From the NCBI GenBank assembly GCA_947389015.1, contig CANDVA010000006.1:1-64000 (forward strand): a stretch of DNA of 64,000 bases, written 5' to 3'. This document shows positions 53,719 through 61,323 of this stretch, one piece after another; the stretch's first letter is position 1, and each line of letters opens with the position of its first letter. Under the pieces are notes generated by a model. It was not told the origin of the DNA. It was given only the letters and a program-made list of their open reading frames with translations, and made no database searches. Made by a program: the position numbers and the translations under genes. Origin of the DNA: an uncultured Clostridia bacterium. Lineage in GTDB: Bacteria; Bacillota; Clostridia; Oscillospirales; Ruminococcaceae.

Positions 53719-53857
53719 CCTTATCTTTCGGTGAAGTAAACTTCCCGCAGGATGTAGCACCGTTCTTTTCGTTCGTCGGCGACGACCGTCAAGTGGTTGC
53801 CGGGCTTCATAGGGACCAGTCCCCCGCCTTTCGGCTTGAAGCCTCTCTTGATAAGGC
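53719..53857 (-). promoter_or_regulatory. SAM-I (S-box) riboswitch
   Basis: The aptamer reads CCTTATCAAGAGAGGCTTC at its 5' end, then GGGGGACTGGTCCC, ATGAAGCCCGGCAACC, GGTGC and closes with GAAAGATAAGG, pairing with the first bases as P1. These are the invariant S-box segments. Rising SAM should stabilise P1, free the terminator at 53667 and stop metK transcription. Confidence 0.95.
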
Positions 53858-53891
53858 ATTTTATTGGGAGCGCTTTTTCGCTCCTGTCACA

Positions 53892-53920
53892 AGTATAGCA
53901 TATTATAGCATACTTGTCAA
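53892..53920 (-). promoter_or_regulatory. Promoter of the riboswitch/metK transcript
   Basis: TTGACA (53915-53920), 17 bases, TATACT (53892-53897) on the minus strand, about 35 bases upstream of the aptamer. Confidence 0.88.
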
Positions 53921-54000
53921 GCGCTTTTTCGACATTTTTTCGGATATCGCCAAAAAACATACCCGCGGATAAAAAACGCCGCGGGTCGCTGTTCAATCGT

Positions 54001-54321
54001 TTACTTTTTTATCAGCTTGGAAAACTCCAAAGCCTTTCCGAGGTCGCCCTCTACCTTGAGCTTGCCCGTGGTGTAAGCGATAACGGGGTCAAGCTTGCCA
54101 TCCATAAGCTTTGCAAAGTTTGCAGGCTCGATCGTGAATGCGCAGGAGCGGTCATGATAATCATAAGGCTCCGCGGAGACCTTGCCGTCCTTGACTTCCA
54201 CATAAAATACTCCGCTGTCCTTTCCCGTGAGGTTCACCTGAACCGCCAGAAAATCCGTACCCGAGGCGTCGATCTTTGCCGCCGTTTCCTTTACTTTTGC
54301 CATGATTTCATCAAATGTCAT
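54001..54321 (-). CDS. SCP2 sterol-carrier-like domain protein
   Basis: A 106-residue single-domain protein of the SCP2 fold: FYVEVKDGKVSAEPYDYHD and CAFTIEPANFAKLMDGKLDP with YTTGKLKVEGDLGKAL near the end. Such bacterial domains bind lipids or hydrophobic ligands; the ligand here is unknown. It has its own promoter (54348-54376) and is 93 bases before the next gene upstream, so it appears to be a single gene. Confidence 0.92.
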   Translation of the reverse strand: MTFDEIMAKVKETAAKIDASGTDFLAVQVNLTGKDSGVFYVEVKDGKVSAEPYDYHDRSCAFTIEPANFAKLMDGKLDPVIAYTTGKLKVEGDLGKALEFSKLIKK

Positions 54322-54347
54322 AAATAAACTCCTTTCGGTTTTTATAT

Positions 54348-54376
54348 ATTATACCACACTTTTTTAAAAATGTCAA
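54348..54376 (-). promoter_or_regulatory. Promoter of the SCP2-domain gene
   Basis: TTGACA (54371-54376), 17 bases ending GTGG, TATAAT (54348-54353) on the minus strand. Confidence 0.85.
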
Positions 54377-54404
54377 GAAAGTATGCTTGCAAATGATATA
54401 TAAA

Positions 54405-55160
54405 TTATCGATAATCCGCAACATCTATCCAAGTGAGCAATAATTCGCGCTGTTCGGGACGGCGGAATTTAAGCTGTGCCGCCGCGACTATCGGCAGCCA
54501 GTCATGAACATATTCTACGGACGTGCCCGTTTTATTGCAGTAAAGTTTAAGATACTTCTCCGCCCACTCGGTGTGGTGCTTAAGGCAGAAGTTGATATAG
54601 GTCTTGGCGATATCGGCGGAGGCGTTGCCCTGCTTGGCTTTGAGCCAGTCGACAATAAACACGCCGTCATCGTTAACAATAATGTTGTCGGGAGCAAAAT
54701 CGCCGTGACATAGCTTGATATGCTTCGGCATGGAGTTCAACCGCGTAAGCAGATCGTACTTTTTCACGTCGTCGATCATATCCAGCCCCTCGATGGAACG
54801 CTTGAGGTAATCCGTAAGACGGCTGACCTTAGCGGAGTGCAGAGAGTTGATCTCGATCTGGAGATCAACCATTTTGTCGAGATAGCTGTCGATTTTAGCG
54901 GGGTTTTCTTTCATAAGCTGTTCGAGAGTTTTTCCCGCAATGTGCTCGTAGATTATCGCCCATTTGCCGTCGATTTTTACGATCTCCTCAAACTGCGGGA
55001 TACGCGCGAAGCCCGTCTCCTCGACGCGGGTATGGGTCAGCGCTTCGTACAGCACGACGCTTTTCGGCTCGTCGGGATCCTTAAATACCTTTACGCATTT
55101 GCCGTCGGATTCGTAGACCTGAACCTTATCACTTTCCGCTATCATCTTTTTAAGTTCCAT
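54405..55160 (-). CDS. Aminoglycoside-phosphotransferase/choline-kinase-like protein
   Basis: A 251-residue protein with a small-molecule kinase fold. The Brenner loop is LCHGDFAPDNIIV (His/Asp, about 156-168) and the metal-binding Asp is in VFIVDWLKAKQGN. The N-lobe has KCVKVFKDP and the hinge IYEHIAGKTLEQLM. Similar proteins act on aminoglycosides, choline or sugars, and the substrate cannot be told. The ATG at 55160 follows AAGGAA by ten bases; a TTG seven codons upstream is less likely. It follows the TIGR04076-like gene by 32 bases and is probably co-transcribed with it. Confidence 0.85.
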   Translation of the reverse strand: MELKKMIAESDKVQVYESDGKCVKVFKDPDEPKSVVLYEALTHTRVEETGFARIPQFEEIVKIDGKWAIIYEHIAGKTLEQLMKENPAKIDSYLDKMVDLQIEINSLHSAKVSRLTDYLKRSIEGLDMIDDVKKYDLLTRLNSMPKHIKLCHGDFAPDNIIVNDDGVFIVDWLKAKQGNASADIAKTYINFCLKHHTEWAEKYLKLYCNKTGTSVEYVHDWLPIVAAAQLKFRRPEQRELLLTWIDVADYR

Positions 55161-55192
55161 ATTATCACATTCCTTTCGCAAAAAAAATTAAT

Positions 55193-55528
55193 TTACTCAT
55201 CTTTGGGTCTGGGACCATTTGGAAGAGGCTTTCCATTTTCATCTCGGTTAATGGGAGTTGCTTTAAGATGAAACTGTATACACCCGTCAGCGCATGGTAT
55301 ATTCATTTCATATTTTTCTTTTTCACCTCTATGTGTAAAATCACCGCCGCATCTGATAACTTCACACCATGTATATACCCGTATCATTGTTTTGGGACAC
55401 ATTCCTGCAGGACATTCATATGAAAAAATGAATTTGTCTCCTTTTTCCAATCCAAGCCGACAGTGTCCCGCTTTTCCCTCTATTGCCGTCAATTCAAACT
55501 GCCAATCTTCAGTACACCATTTTTGCAT
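55193..55528 (-). CDS. TIGR04076-like small cysteine-rich protein
   Basis: A 111-residue protein resembling the TIGR04076 family: FELTAIEGKAGHCRLGLEKGDK at the start, YECPAGMCPKTMIRVYTW in the middle and a paired cysteine DGC near the end (seven cysteines in all). No signal peptide. The function of the family is unknown. GGAGG lies seven bases before the ATG. The gene and its leader are clearly more AT-rich than neighbours, which may mean recent transfer. Confidence 0.65.
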   Translation of the reverse strand: MQKWCTEDWQFELTAIEGKAGHCRLGLEKGDKFIFSYECPAGMCPKTMIRVYTWCEVIRCGGDFTHRGEKEKYEMNIPCADGCIQFHLKATPINRDENGKPLPNGPRPKDE

Positions 55529-55704
55529 ATCAATAACCTCCGATTATTAATATAAATTTTTTCTATCCGAAGCTGTTCTCATTAATACTCCATCAACGAG
55601 ATTATAAACTCTATCTTTATCTATTGCAACCTTTTTTCTATTTCACTTTCTATTTTTTATAAAGTCATCTTGCAAATTCCGATTTTATATATTTCATCTA
55701 CTCG

Positions 55705-55733
55705 ATTATACCACTTTACCGCGATATTGTAAA
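55705..55733 (-). promoter_or_regulatory. Promoter of the TIGR04076-like and kinase genes
   Basis: TTTACA (55728-55733), 17 bases ending GTGG, TATAAT (55705-55710) on the minus strand. The leader of about 170 bases (55529-55704) is AT-rich and contains a second possible -35/-10 set nearer the gene, but no named element. Confidence 0.7.
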
Positions 55734-55842
55734 GCACTTTTTATAAAAATTAAACAATATGCCGATTTTTTTTGAGAAATTTTTATGAAAGTTTTCAAAA
55801 AACTTATGAACCGCAACACAATATTACCCGTTCAAAAAAATA

Positions 55843-55871
55843 TTGACATTCGGAAACAAATATGCTATAAT
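55843..55871 (+). promoter_or_regulatory. Promoter of the amino-acid ABC importer
   Basis: TTGACA (55843-55848), 17 bases, TATAAT (55866-55871); leader about 45 bases. Confidence 0.88.
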
Positions 55872-55920
55872 AAAAAAATAGAGCAAAAAACCGATAATGG
55901 TAATAGAAAGGAAAAATATC

Positions 55921-56730
55921 ATGACTATGAAAAAATTAAGCACCGCGTTCATTGCGGCTTGCCTCAGTATTACAATGCTGTCGGGCTGCAGCGGCGTTCC
56001 CGCGAATAGCGTGTTCTCGGCGGACGATCTGCCCGGAAAATCTATCGGCGTTCAGAAAGGCACAACCGGCGATGATTTAGCTAAAGGTTACGAAGAGTCG
56101 CCGGAAGAGGGCAAAGAAGCAGCTAAAGTTGAACGTTTTGATAAAGGCGCAGATGCTGTAAACGCTCTCAAGCAAGGAAAAATTGATTGTGTTATAATTG
56201 ATAACGAGCCCGCAAAGGTTTTCGTTTCACAAAACGACGACTTGCAGATACTTGAAGGCAGTTTTGAGCCCGAGGACTATGCTATTGCGGTCAAAAAAGG
56301 CAGCGAGCTGACCGATAAGATCAACGCGGTAATAAAGGAGCTTACAGAGGACGGTACTATAGGCAAAATCCTCGGTAACTACATAGGCGATAATCAGGGC
56401 AGTTATCAGTACACCTCTCCCGAGAACGTTGATCGCAGCAACGGCAAGCTCGTAATGGCGACCAATGCGGAGTTCCCACCCTACGAATCCTATGACGGCA
56501 ACAAGATAGTCGGAATAGATCCCGACATCTTTCAGGCCATATGTGACAAGCTCGGCTACGAGGCGGTTATCGAGGATATGCAGTTTAACGCCATTATCGC
56601 TTCCATTGAAGCGGGAAAAGCGGATATAGGAATGGCGGGTATGACCGTCGATCCCGACAGACTTAAAAATGTGGACTTCACCGAAAGCTACGCTCAGGGG
56701 CTGCAGGTCATTATAACACGCAAGAAGTAA
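55921..56730 (+). CDS. Circularly permuted amino-acid substrate-binding lipoprotein
   Basis: A 269-residue lipoprotein (signal peptide, lipobox TMLSGC with Cys23). It is a family 3 solute-binding protein, but its halves are in reversed order. Residues about 32-160 carry what is normally the C-terminal half (GKSIGVQKGTTGDDLAKG, DCVIIDNEPAKVF, YAIAVKKGSE, DGTIGKILGNYIGD). A linker then leads to about 172-269, which is the normal N-terminal half (GKLVMATNAEFPPYESYDG, KIVGIDPDIFQAI, AGMTVDPDRLKNVDFTESYA). All core segments are present, so it should bind a polar amino acid outside the membrane. AAAGGA precedes the ATG at 55921. Confidence 0.92.
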   Translation: MTMKKLSTAFIAACLSITMLSGCSGVPANSVFSADDLPGKSIGVQKGTTGDDLAKGYEESPEEGKEAAKVERFDKGADAVNALKQGKIDCVIIDNEPAKVFVSQNDDLQILEGSFEPEDYAIAVKKGSELTDKINAVIKELTEDGTIGKILGNYIGDNQGSYQYTSPENVDRSNGKLVMATNAEFPPYESYDGNKIVGIDPDIFQAICDKLGYEAVIEDMQFNAIIASIEAGKADIGMAGMTVDPDRLKNVDFTESYAQGLQVIITRKK

Positions 56731-56740
56731 TTAAGCCGAA

Positions 56741-56767
56741 AAGCGCGGCAATGCACCGCGCTTTTTT
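56741..56767 (+). terminator. Intercistronic terminator after the binding protein
   Basis: An eight-base stem (56741-56748 with 56756-56763), a seven-base loop and a six-T run. It probably lets only part of transcription reach the permease and ATPase, giving an excess of binding protein. Confidence 0.8.
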
Positions 56768-56781
56768 ATAGGAGAAAACAT

Positions 56782-57507
56782 ATGGAAGGCTTTTTTGAGG
56801 CGATAAAAGGTTTTTTCGTATCGTTCGGCGATAAATTTTCGCAAAATTTTATCGAGAAAAACCGCTGGCAATATCTGACAAACGGCTTAGCGACTACGCT
56901 CATTATTACGGTATGTGCCGTGATACTCGGATTTATACTCGGATTTATCGTTGCGGTCGTGCGTTCGACCCACGATAAAACAGGAAAAATGAAAGCCGGA
57001 AACTTTTTTGCGCATATTTATCTTACCGTTATCCGCGGAACCCCCGTAATGGTGCAGCTTTTGATAATTTACTATGTTATTTTTCAGTCGATAAATATAA
57101 ATAAGATATTTTGTGCCATTCTGGCTTTCGGTATCAACTCCGGAGCGTACGTCGCGGAGATAGTCCGTTCGGGAATTATGTCGATAGACAACGGGCAAAT
57201 GGAAGCGGGGCGCAGCTTGGGTTTGAATTACCGTCAGACCATGCTGTCGATAATACTTCCGCAGGCATTCAAAAATGTGCTCCCGGCACTTGCCAACGAG
57301 TTTATTGTTTTGTTGAAAGAAACGTCAATTGCCGGATACATAGCGATTACAGACCTTACAAGAGCAGGTGATATCATACAAAGCCAGACCTACGAAGCGT
57401 TTATGCCGCTGCTGGCTGTCGCAGCTATCTATCTGGTGATGGTCGTGGGGCTTACAAGGCTCGTCAGACTGCTCGAAAGGAGGCTCGCGAAGAATGATAA
57501 ACGTTAG
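56782..57507 (+). CDS. Polar amino-acid ABC transporter permease
   Basis: A 241-residue HisM/GlnP-type permease with about five membrane helices. [19 protein letters not shown] is the first core helix, FQSININ and [13 protein letters not shown] the next, and [20 protein letters not shown] (EAA motif) contacts the ATPase. It should form the homodimeric channel for the amino acid delivered by the lipoprotein upstream. GGAG precedes the ATG, 15 bases after the intercistronic terminator. It overlaps the ATPase gene by 14 bases. Confidence 0.96.
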   Translation: MEGFFEAIKGFFVSFGDKFSQNFIEKNRWQYLTNGLATTLIITVCAVILGFILGFIVAVVRSTHDKTGKMKAGNFFAHIYLTVIRGTPVMVQLLIIYYVIFQSININKIFCAILAFGINSGAYVAEIVRSGIMSIDNGQMEAGRSLGLNYRQTMLSIILPQAFKNVLPALANEFIVLLKETSIAGYIAITDLTRAGDIIQSQTYEAFMPLLAVAAIYLVMVVGLTRLVRLLERRLAKNDKR

Positions 57508-58219
57508 TCACCTTTATAAGTCCTTTGGAGAGCTGGCGGTGTTGGAGGATATATCCGAAACAATCAAAAAGGGTGAAAAAGTCGTTATTATCGGACCGTC
57601 GGGCTCGGGGAAAAGCACGTTTCTGCGCTGCCTTAATCTTATGGAAACACCGACCTCGGGCACTATCACGTTTGACGGCGAGGACATAACAAGCTGTCAT
57701 GGCAAGGAGCTTGACTGTCTGCGCCGCAGAATGGGCATGGTGTTTCAGCACTTCAATCTGTTTCCGCACCTGACTATCCGCAGAAACATCACATTAGCAC
57801 CCGTAAAACTCGGTCTTATGAGCAAGGACGAAGCGAACGAGACCGCCGACAGACTGCTGAAACGCGTCGGGTTGCCCGACAAGGCGGATAGCTATCCGAA
57901 TATGCTTTCGGGCGGACAGAAGCAGCGTATCGCGATAGCGCGGTCGCTTGCTATGAACCCCGAGGTAATGCTGTTCGACGAGCCGACAAGCGCGCTTGAC
58001 CCGGAAATGGTCGGCGAGGTTCTCGACCTTATGAAGCAGCTTGCCGAAGAGGGCATGACAATGGTGGTCGTTACTCATGAAATGGGCTTTGCGCGAGAGG
58101 TCGCGTCGCGAGTGCTGTTTATGGCTGACGGTAAAATTCTCGAGCAGAACCCTCCCGAGGAATTCTTTAAAAACCCGAGCAATCCGAGACTTAAGGATTT
58201 CCTTTCAAAGGTCATATAA
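57494..58219 (+). CDS. Polar amino-acid ABC transporter ATP-binding protein
   Basis: A 241-residue ATPase of the GlnQ/HisP type. Walker [10 protein letters not shown] (about 35-43), Q-loop [12 protein letters not shown], signature [10 protein letters not shown], Walker [16 protein letters not shown], switch His in VVTHEMGFA. Family-typical length. AGGAGG lies within the upstream gene ten bases before the ATG. Last gene of the importer operon. Confidence 0.97.
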   Translation: MINVSHLYKSFGELAVLEDISETIKKGEKVVIIGPSGSGKSTFLRCLNLMETPTSGTITFDGEDITSCHGKELDCLRRRMGMVFQHFNLFPHLTIRRNITLAPVKLGLMSKDEANETADRLLKRVGLPDKADSYPNMLSGGQKQRIAIARSLAMNPEVMLFDEPTSALDPEMVGEVLDLMKQLAEEGMTMVVVTHEMGFAREVASRVLFMADGKILEQNPPEEFFKNPSNPRLKDFLSKVI

Positions 58220-58220
58220 C

Positions 58221-58247
58221 AAAAGCCCCCGCCTCACGGGGGCTTTT
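58221..58247. terminator. Bidirectional terminator between the importer and asnB
   Basis: An 11-base near-palindrome (58221-58231 with 58237-58247) with A-run on one side and T-run on the other, so it works on both strands. Confidence 0.88.
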
Positions 58248-58252
58248 ACATG

Positions 58253-60076
58253 CTATTTTACAGCTACGTCATACTTCCGCATCCATGCTTCGGTTTGCAG
58301 GAAATATGCGTATATCTGCGGTACGGTCATAAGCTGACCGTACCAGTTTTTGGCAAAGCTTGCGCCGTCCGTATCAAGCATTCGTCGAAGCTCGTCGGCG
58401 TTGACTATCTCCGTCAGACGGCAGTCTCCGCTGTCGAGAAGCGCTCTCAGTTTTCCGCTTAAAAGCGCCATATAATCGGGATTGTGGGTCTTGGGATACG
58501 GGCTCTTTTTGCGCCAGAGAACGTCCTCGGGTAGAACCCCCTCCATTGCGTAGCGCACCAAGCCCTTTTCGCGCCCGCGGTAGTTCTTGAACGCCGCGGG
58601 GATATTGTATGCGTATTCCACCAGACGGTAGTCGCAGAACGGTACGCGGACTTCAAGTCCGTGAGCCATGGACATACGGTCTTTTCTGTCAAGCAGCGTC
58701 GCCATAAAATACTCAAGATTAAGCACGAACATCTCGCGCATACGGGTATCGTCGTCGTTCTCACCGTCAAGGTAGTCCACGTCCTCAAGACAGCGGTCGT
58801 ATGCTTTGCGGACGAACGCCTCCGCCTCCTTGCCGGACATCGGATTTTTCATCAGCGAGCCTCGCTCGGGAACGCTCGTCGCCCACGGGAAACCGTTGTA
58901 GTGCAGCACCTCGGGTCTGTGGTACCACGGATAGCCGCCGAATATCTCATCGGCGCATTCACCTGATAAAGCGACGGGAAAACCCGCATTTTTGATCTCG
59001 CGGCAGAACAGCCAGAGCGAGCTGTCGACGTCTGCCATTCCCGGGAGGTCGCGCGCGTATACCGCGTCGTTCAGAGCCTCGGCGAGTGCGGGAGTGTCCA
59101 GCACAACATTAGCATGCTCCGAGCCGATAAACTTTGCCATTTTCTCGACATAAGGAGCGTCCTCATCGGGCTGAAACGCGCTTGCCCTGAAGTTCTCACG
59201 GTTGTGCGCGTAATCTATCGAGAACGTGTGCAGACGCTCGCCGCGCTTGGAAAACTCCGTCGCAGCTATCGCCGAGATGACCGAGCTGTCAAGTCCTCCC
59301 GACAGAAACGTACAGAGCGGAACGTCGCTGACGAGCTGACGTTTCACCGCGTCGAAGATAAGCTCACGCACATGATTCGCAGTCTCGGTGAAGTTTTCGT
59401 TATGCGGGGCGGCGGTCAATCTCCAGTAGCGTTTAACGGTAAGTCCTTTGCGCGAGAAATCGGCGCAGTGCGCCGCGGGCAGGTCACGGATATCGCGGAA
59501 CACGCCGTTGCCGACTATCCGAGCGGGACCCACCAGCATTATCTGCGCTGCGCCCTCCTCGGTGATCACCGGCTTGACCTCGGGATGCTTTAACAGCGCC
59601 TTGATCTCGCTCGCGAATACCAATCCGTTCTCCGTCTCCGCATAGAACAGCGGCTTGACGCCGATCCTGTCGCGTGCGAGGAACAAGGTCTGTTCGCTCT
59701 TGTTCCAGACGGCGAACGCAAATATTCCGTTGAACATATCGAGACACTTCTCACCGTACTCGACATACGCTTTCAGTACGACCTCGGTGTCGGAGTGCCC
59801 GAGAAATCGGTAACCGCGCTTTTCGAGCCCATCTCGTATCTCCGCGGTGTTGTACAGCTCGCCGTTGTAGACGAGCGTACAGTCGCCGAAAGTCATGGGT
59901 TGAAAGCCGTTTTCGGGGTCGATGACGATAAGTCGCCTGTGCGCGAGACAGACGTGCTCGTGCTCGAAAAGCCCGTCCGCATCGGGTCCGCGGGGCGTGA
60001 GCGCACGGCTCATTTCACGTATTATTTCGTTGTTGATCTGTGTTCTGAAATTGATCTCTCCTGCAATTCCGCACAT
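58253..60076 (-). CDS. asnB: Asparagine synthetase (glutamine-hydrolysing)
   Basis: A 607-residue enzyme making asparagine from aspartate, ATP and glutamine. The start is at 60076 so that, after Met removal, Cys2 of MCGIAGEI becomes the glutaminase nucleophile; GGAG lies eight bases upstream. RGPDADG and LVYNGELYN are glutaminase motifs. The synthetase PP-loop is TFLSGGLDSSVISA (about 261-274). It has its own promoter and shares a terminator with the amino-acid importer. Confidence 0.96.
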   Translation of the reverse strand: MCGIAGEINFRTQINNEIIREMSRALTPRGPDADGLFEHEHVCLAHRRLIVIDPENGFQPMTFGDCTLVYNGELYNTAEIRDGLEKRGYRFLGHSDTEVVLKAYVEYGEKCLDMFNGIFAFAVWNKSEQTLFLARDRIGVKPLFYAETENGLVFASEIKALLKHPEVKPVITEEGAAQIMLVGPARIVGNGVFRDIRDLPAAHCADFSRKGLTVKRYWRLTAAPHNENFTETANHVRELIFDAVKRQLVSDVPLCTFLSGGLDSSVISAIAATEFSKRGERLHTFSIDYAHNRENFRASAFQPDEDAPYVEKMAKFIGSEHANVVLDTPALAEALNDAVYARDLPGMADVDSSLWLFCREIKNAGFPVALSGECADEIFGGYPWYHRPEVLHYNGFPWATSVPERGSLMKNPMSGKEAEAFVRKAYDRCLEDVDYLDGENDDDTRMREMFVLNLEYFMATLLDRKDRMSMAHGLEVRVPFCDYRLVEYAYNIPAAFKNYRGREKGLVRYAMEGVLPEDVLWRKKSPYPKTHNPDYMALLSGKLRALLDSGDCRLTEIVNADELRRMLDTDGASFAKNWYGQLMTVPQIYAYFLQTEAWMRKYDVAVK

Positions 60077-60099
60077 AATTATCGCTCCTTTCATGCTGC

Positions 60100-60128
60100 A
60101 TTATATGCGCTTTCCGCAAATTTGACAG
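60100..60128 (-). promoter_or_regulatory. Candidate promoter of asnB
   Basis: CTGTCA (60123-60128), 17 bases, TATAAT (60100-60105) on the minus strand. The leader would be about 15-20 bases. Confidence 0.6.
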
Positions 60129-60214
60129 TACGGTCTCATTACCTCTCCCAATGGTAAAAAAACCCGAAAAAAATTACAATTTCAAAATTACAGCCTTCAC
60201 TTTGTGCAAGTTGC

Positions 60215-60246
60215 CTATTGAAAACGTTTAACTTTTATAGTATTAT
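60215..60246 (+). promoter_or_regulatory. LacI gene promoter with overlapping operator-like palindrome
   Basis: TTGAAA (60218-60223), 17 bases, TATTAT (60241-60246). The palindrome-like GAAAACGTTTAA is centred on the CG at 60225-60226 and covers the -35. It matches a LacI/CcpA-type site at 13 of 15 positions, suggesting autorepression or catabolite control. Confidence 0.6.
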
Positions 60247-60327
60247 ATATATAAAGAACAAAAAATGATCTGCCTATATTTTTGCGACAGATCGAGAATG
60301 TTTTCGTCAATTTAGGAGGCGAACACT

Positions 60328-61323
60328 GTGAATATCACTATTAAAGATGTTGCCAAGGCGGCTAACGTATCCGTGGCAACCGTTTCGCGCGTACTGAACA
60401 ATAAGAGCAACGTATCCGAGGAAGCGGTTCAAGCAGTCAACCGCGCAGTTGAGGAGCTGGGGTACAGCCCGAACTTTCTCGGACGCGATCTTCGCAAGAG
60501 CGAGACAAAGCGTATCCTTGCGATAATCGGCTCTACCGAGCAGAGCTTTTACAGCGACGTTCTGCGCGGTATGCAGGACGCGGCTTTCGTCGACGGCTAC
60601 GATATTCTTATAGCCACCACGCGCAATGACCCCGAGCATGAAATGCACCTGCTCGGAATGCTGTTTTCGCGCGCGGTGGACGGCGTGGTGCTGCTCGCGC
60701 CCAAGCTCGACAGCAAAACCATAAGCGACCTCTCCAAGCGCTACCGTATTGCGATATGTCTTGAACGGCTCGATATCAGCGACATTCTCTGCGTGACTAT
60801 TGACAACGAGCGTGCGGGCTTTGACGCTACAAGCTATCTTATAGGCAAAGGCAGACGGCGTATCGGTCTGATAACCACAGAGGTTCGCAGTCAGTCCTCG
60901 GTCGACCGCGAGAACGGCTATATGCGCGCCCTTAAAGCGGCGAATATCCCGTTCGATCCCGACCTTGTGTATTACGGCGATTACGACGCGGATACAGGAA
61001 CGCGCGGCTGCGAGGCGCTCATGAGCCTGCCCAACAGACCCGACGCGATATTCTCCATTTCCGATACCATCTCTATCGGCGCTATGACCTACGCCGTTCA
61101 GCACGGCATAACCGTCGGAAAGGATCTGCTGTTCTTCGGCTTTGACAATATCGCCTACTCGCATATGTTCATACCTCGGCTCTCAACGGTCGAGCAGCCG
61201 TGCTATCTGCAGGGCAAGACGGTAATCGAAAAGCTCATCGCCAATATGAAGACCGATGAGCCCGATAAATCTACATATATGCTGCCACACAGCCTTATAC
61301 TGCGCGAATCCACGGGAGATTAA
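60328..61323 (+). CDS. LacI-family transcriptional regulator
   Basis: A 331-residue repressor: helix-turn-helix ITIKDVAKAANVSVATVSRV (about 3-22), hinge helix near 45-60 (ELGYSPNFLGRDLRKSETK), and a periplasmic-binding-protein-like sensor (LAIIGSTEQSFYSDVLRGM ... GIDNIAYSHM-type FFGFDNIAYSH). The start is GTG, eight bases after a perfect AGGAGG. The sensed sugar is unknown. It probably binds the palindrome over its own promoter; asnB diverges from it and the desulfurase gene converges with a four-base overlap. Confidence 0.93.
   Translation: MNITIKDVAKAANVSVATVSRVLNNKSNVSEEAVQAVNRAVEELGYSPNFLGRDLRKSETKRILAIIGSTEQSFYSDVLRGMQDAAFVDGYDILIATTRNDPEHEMHLLGMLFSRAVDGVVLLAPKLDSKTISDLSKRYRIAICLERLDISDILCVTIDNERAGFDATSYLIGKGRRRIGLITTEVRSQSSVDRENGYMRALKAANIPFDPDLVYYGDYDADTGTRGCEALMSLPNRPDAIFSISDTISIGAMTYAVQHGITVGKDLLFFGFDNIAYSHMFIPRLSTVEQPCYLQGKTVIEKLIANMKTDEPDKSTYMLPHSLILRESTGD

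Noticed and set aside
53629-53996. Two short open frames upstream of metK on the minus strand
   Set aside because: They lie over the S-box aptamer and terminator; the RNA structure explains the sequence.
55540-55625. A possible gene remnant (VAIDKDRVYNLVDGV) in the leader of the TIGR04076-like gene
   Set aside because: Only about 30 codons, preceded by a stop, no start, and no recognisable family.
60218-60232. Calling the site a certain CcpA cre box
   Set aside because: Two positions at the 3' end do not fit the consensus, and a LacI-family gene starts right after it, so autoregulation is as likely.
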